Assembly: GCA_963931925.1 (NCBI GenBank)
Contig: OZ007569.1
Location: 9,266,707-9,330,706 of the forward strand
DNA: 64,000 bases
DNA from: Onchidella celtica
Lineage: Eukaryota; Mollusca; Gastropoda; Systellommatophora; Onchidiidae
Direction of reading: 5' to 3'
A model generated the notes under the pieces. The model searched no databases and was not told where the DNA came from. It was given only the letters and a program-made list of their open reading frames with translations. Positions 61,718 through 64,000 of the stretch are shown piece by piece. The position numbers and the translations under genes are program-made. The stretch's first letter is position 1. Each line of letters starts with the position of its first letter.

Positions 61718-64000
61718 ATTAATTTTTATGTCCATCCATAAAATGGTTCTCTGCTTGCAGATGTTTTAAGCTGTGGAGACAAATTTGCCCTGCAGAATTC
61801 TTTTTGCCAGGCCACAATTAAATATTTGCCACTCTTCCACTATTTCAAATACATGTTATTTTTATCAACTTTTAGTTTTACACTACCTGCACCAATCCAT
61901 CAGTGGATCTGAATTTTGCCTCGTGGCACCAATCACATACAGTACGTATACTGTATGTCAAATGAGGAAAGGTGATGTATGCGCACAACTTGCTTGTTTT
62001 CGTGCGTCTTAAAGGGCTAATGCATTTTAGGTTAGAGGGGAATACTCACAATTGTGTTTCTACTGGATTTTATGTTTGAGGTGAATGTGATTTACATAGT
62101 ACAAGGTTTGAATTGTGTTGATTTTCCAGTTATATCTACTTGATAGTGTTTGTTACCAGCACACTACAAGGCCATAGTAGTTACAGATAAAGTGGGTATT
62201 TGCAGTCCTGACCCAGGTTCAGGTGAAGAGGGGGTTCAAATGCCAATGTGTCAGAATTCAGTGATGGCGGGATTACATTAGAAGAAAAGCTTGAATTCAT
62301 GTTGGAGAAATTGGCATCATTAGACATTGCAGCACCGGCAATGAATGAAGATTTGTTGGCCAGGCATATTGGATTGGATACCTATGTCCAGAGGAATAAT
62401 AAGAGATTGCCTGACACGTGGAAAATGATTTTTAAAGTAACTGGAGCTATTTTTGCAATCTAGAAGTGAGATGCACAAATGCGCCACATCATTAAGAAAA
62501 TCTGATGAGGAGGTCAAATCTGGTGAGCACTGGAAATGGCCAATGAAGCTATGAGTGAGAATAAATGGGGATCTTAAAGCTTTGAGCACTAGGCATTTCA
62601 CTACAGGTGGGGAACTCTCAGCTTGATACCAATTGCAGCTGATTTTGTCTAACGACATTGCAGCTACATGTAGGCCCCCTACATGTATTTGGAATCAAAA
62701 GGGGGTCTGTTCAAACTGTCCAGGGATGATTTGTTGCCATGCTTGCACTATTTTAATTTTATACAGTGTAGGCCCTATATCCACTTTTACTCTCCCTGCA
62801 CCAGTCCATAATTAAGTGGATCTGAATTTTTAAACAGATACAAGGGAATGGTTTTATTGAAGGCTCTTATTTTTTTTGGTCCACTTTCATTGTTCCCACA
62901 CTTTGGAGATGGGTTATTAGTAAAATTACAAAAACACACACAACCTCTAGCTGTCTTATACATGTATACTATCTTCTCCGAGCATGCAAGTCGTTTAAAT
63001 AAAATACCAGCGCAGGCAAAATACAACTCATGTGATTATTATATGCCTGTGGGTGCATTAATGTAATGTAAATTGCATGTGTGAAATGTTTTCAGTTTTA
63101 TCTCAAAATTTGTCATTTCTTGATTAATGTACAATATTTTCATATTTAATTTTTGCATTTCTTATTTAAATCATTCTGGTGAATTTTTTTAAAATCTGCT
63201 TTTCAATTTTCTTCTGTAACACCCCAAACTTGATTGTTCTGCATGTGCACAAAAATGGCACCTATGCCTGTGTCCTGTCTTGACACTGGTGTCATTATTT
63301 TCAAAATGTCATAGATAATGGCTACAACTTTCTTTGGGAAAAAACTCTATTTCCCTCCTTTTCCTTCATTTAGGGGGTTGACCATTGTTTATGTACCTTC
63401 ACCTGGATTCTATGAAAATTTAAAATGCTGATTATCACATGTATCAAGAAATCGCCGACATTTAACTGAGTGCGCATTAAACTAAAATTTCAGCGTTTAT
63501 GATTACTGGTATGCCATGTTTTCTCAGGTCATCATGCATTTTATTTTATCATCATTACACATGTACTTGTACTTGATTATTAATGTAACAGTATTGTAAG
63601 TCTGTAGTAGAGCATCCTGATCCAGTTGTTGTCAGTTGCATTCATTTCTATCATAGTTATACTTGTATAAAATTAGAAAACTATTTTTATTTCACCCTAT
63701 GACATTGGATTGTTCCTGTGCTACTCGATGCTGAACTGGGACCTTTTTTTTTTCTTTTTTGCCATTTTCCTGATTGCTTTCAGTTCACTTTCTGAGTGGG
63801 AATTGTACACCACTAGGAAGGTTTGTAGTAATTATTGTTGACAATTTCACAATGTTCTTCTCATGCATGTAAAAGTACAGTATCCGTATTATGTTTAATA
63901 TATAATACAAAAACATTATAATAAACTTGATTTAATATAAATAGAACTATGATGTTTGTGTTTCATTATGAAATGTCAGAATTAATTGGAGACTGATAGT
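61718..64000. other. Gene-free region at the window's right end
   Basis: AT-rich sequence with no supported gene. A frame near 62248-62463 has an acidic, Leu-rich stretch (EEKLEFMLEKLASLD), but it starts with GTG and has no recognised similarity. Two short segments near 61890 and 62800 share TGCACCA.TCCAT and GTGGATCTGAATTTT, so a small dispersed repeat may be present in two copies. Confidence 0.45.

Noticed and set aside
62248..62463. 71-codon acidic, Leu-rich frame
   Set aside because: GTG start, stop-bounded, no similarity recognised. Could be a fragment of an old retroelement but cannot be supported.

Overview
This is animal genomic DNA, most likely from a mollusc and possibly a gastropod. 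The evidence is AT-rich sequence, long non-coding stretches, poly(A) signals, C2H2 zinc-finger genes, AGATCT-type short repeats, a tRNA-derived SINE, RTE-like LINEs and a DIRS element. The species assignment is inference from repeat style only. The supplied sequence carries no bacterial-type features.

The main content is a family of eight C2H2 zinc-finger genes, all on the + strand, each with its coding region in one uninterrupted exon: five at 2.6-17.6 kb and one each at 34.8, 39.4 and 48.6 kb. I number them ZF1-ZF8. A ninth, decayed copy lies at 37.8-38.8 kb. Every intact copy starts with the same cysteine-poor module of about 45 residues, which I do not recognise as KRAB, ZAD, BTB or SCAN. 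A long acidic and basic linker follows, then 11-16 zinc fingers that share several non-standard spacings. Most copies are preceded, 126-372 bp before the ATG, by a nearly identical 3' splice acceptor (TATATTTTCAG or TTATTTTCATATTTTCAG). ZF2-ZF5 are packed so tightly that only about 420-530 bp separate one stop codon from the next acceptor. In two of those gaps a poly(A) signal sits 145-214 bp before the next acceptor. This looks like either an operon-like unit or one upstream exon feeding many alternative gene bodies.

The fingers suggest a repertoire of related DNA-binding proteins. The last two fingers have nearly constant base-contact positions, while earlier fingers vary at those positions.

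The rest of the window, from 17.6 kb on, is a transposon landscape of nested insertions. At 25.9 kb there is a 5'-truncated SINE. At 27.6-32.3 kb a non-autonomous hAT-like element (8-bp target duplication) contains a full-length LINE with an open reading frame of about 990 codons. At 43.0-45.9 kb a solo LTR contains a hAT-like element, which contains a full SINE. At 46.3 kb there is a 5'-truncated copy of the same LINE in the opposite orientation, and at 47.5 kb a second solo LTR. At 51.8-61.7 kb a DIRS-type tyrosine-recombinase retrotransposon has its inverted termini and internal complementary region intact, but it is broken by an RTE-like LINE, a solo LTR, a hAT MITE and frameshifts. For most of these insertions I could read target-site duplications directly. 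No transposon was recognised inside the compact 2.6-17.6 kb gene array.
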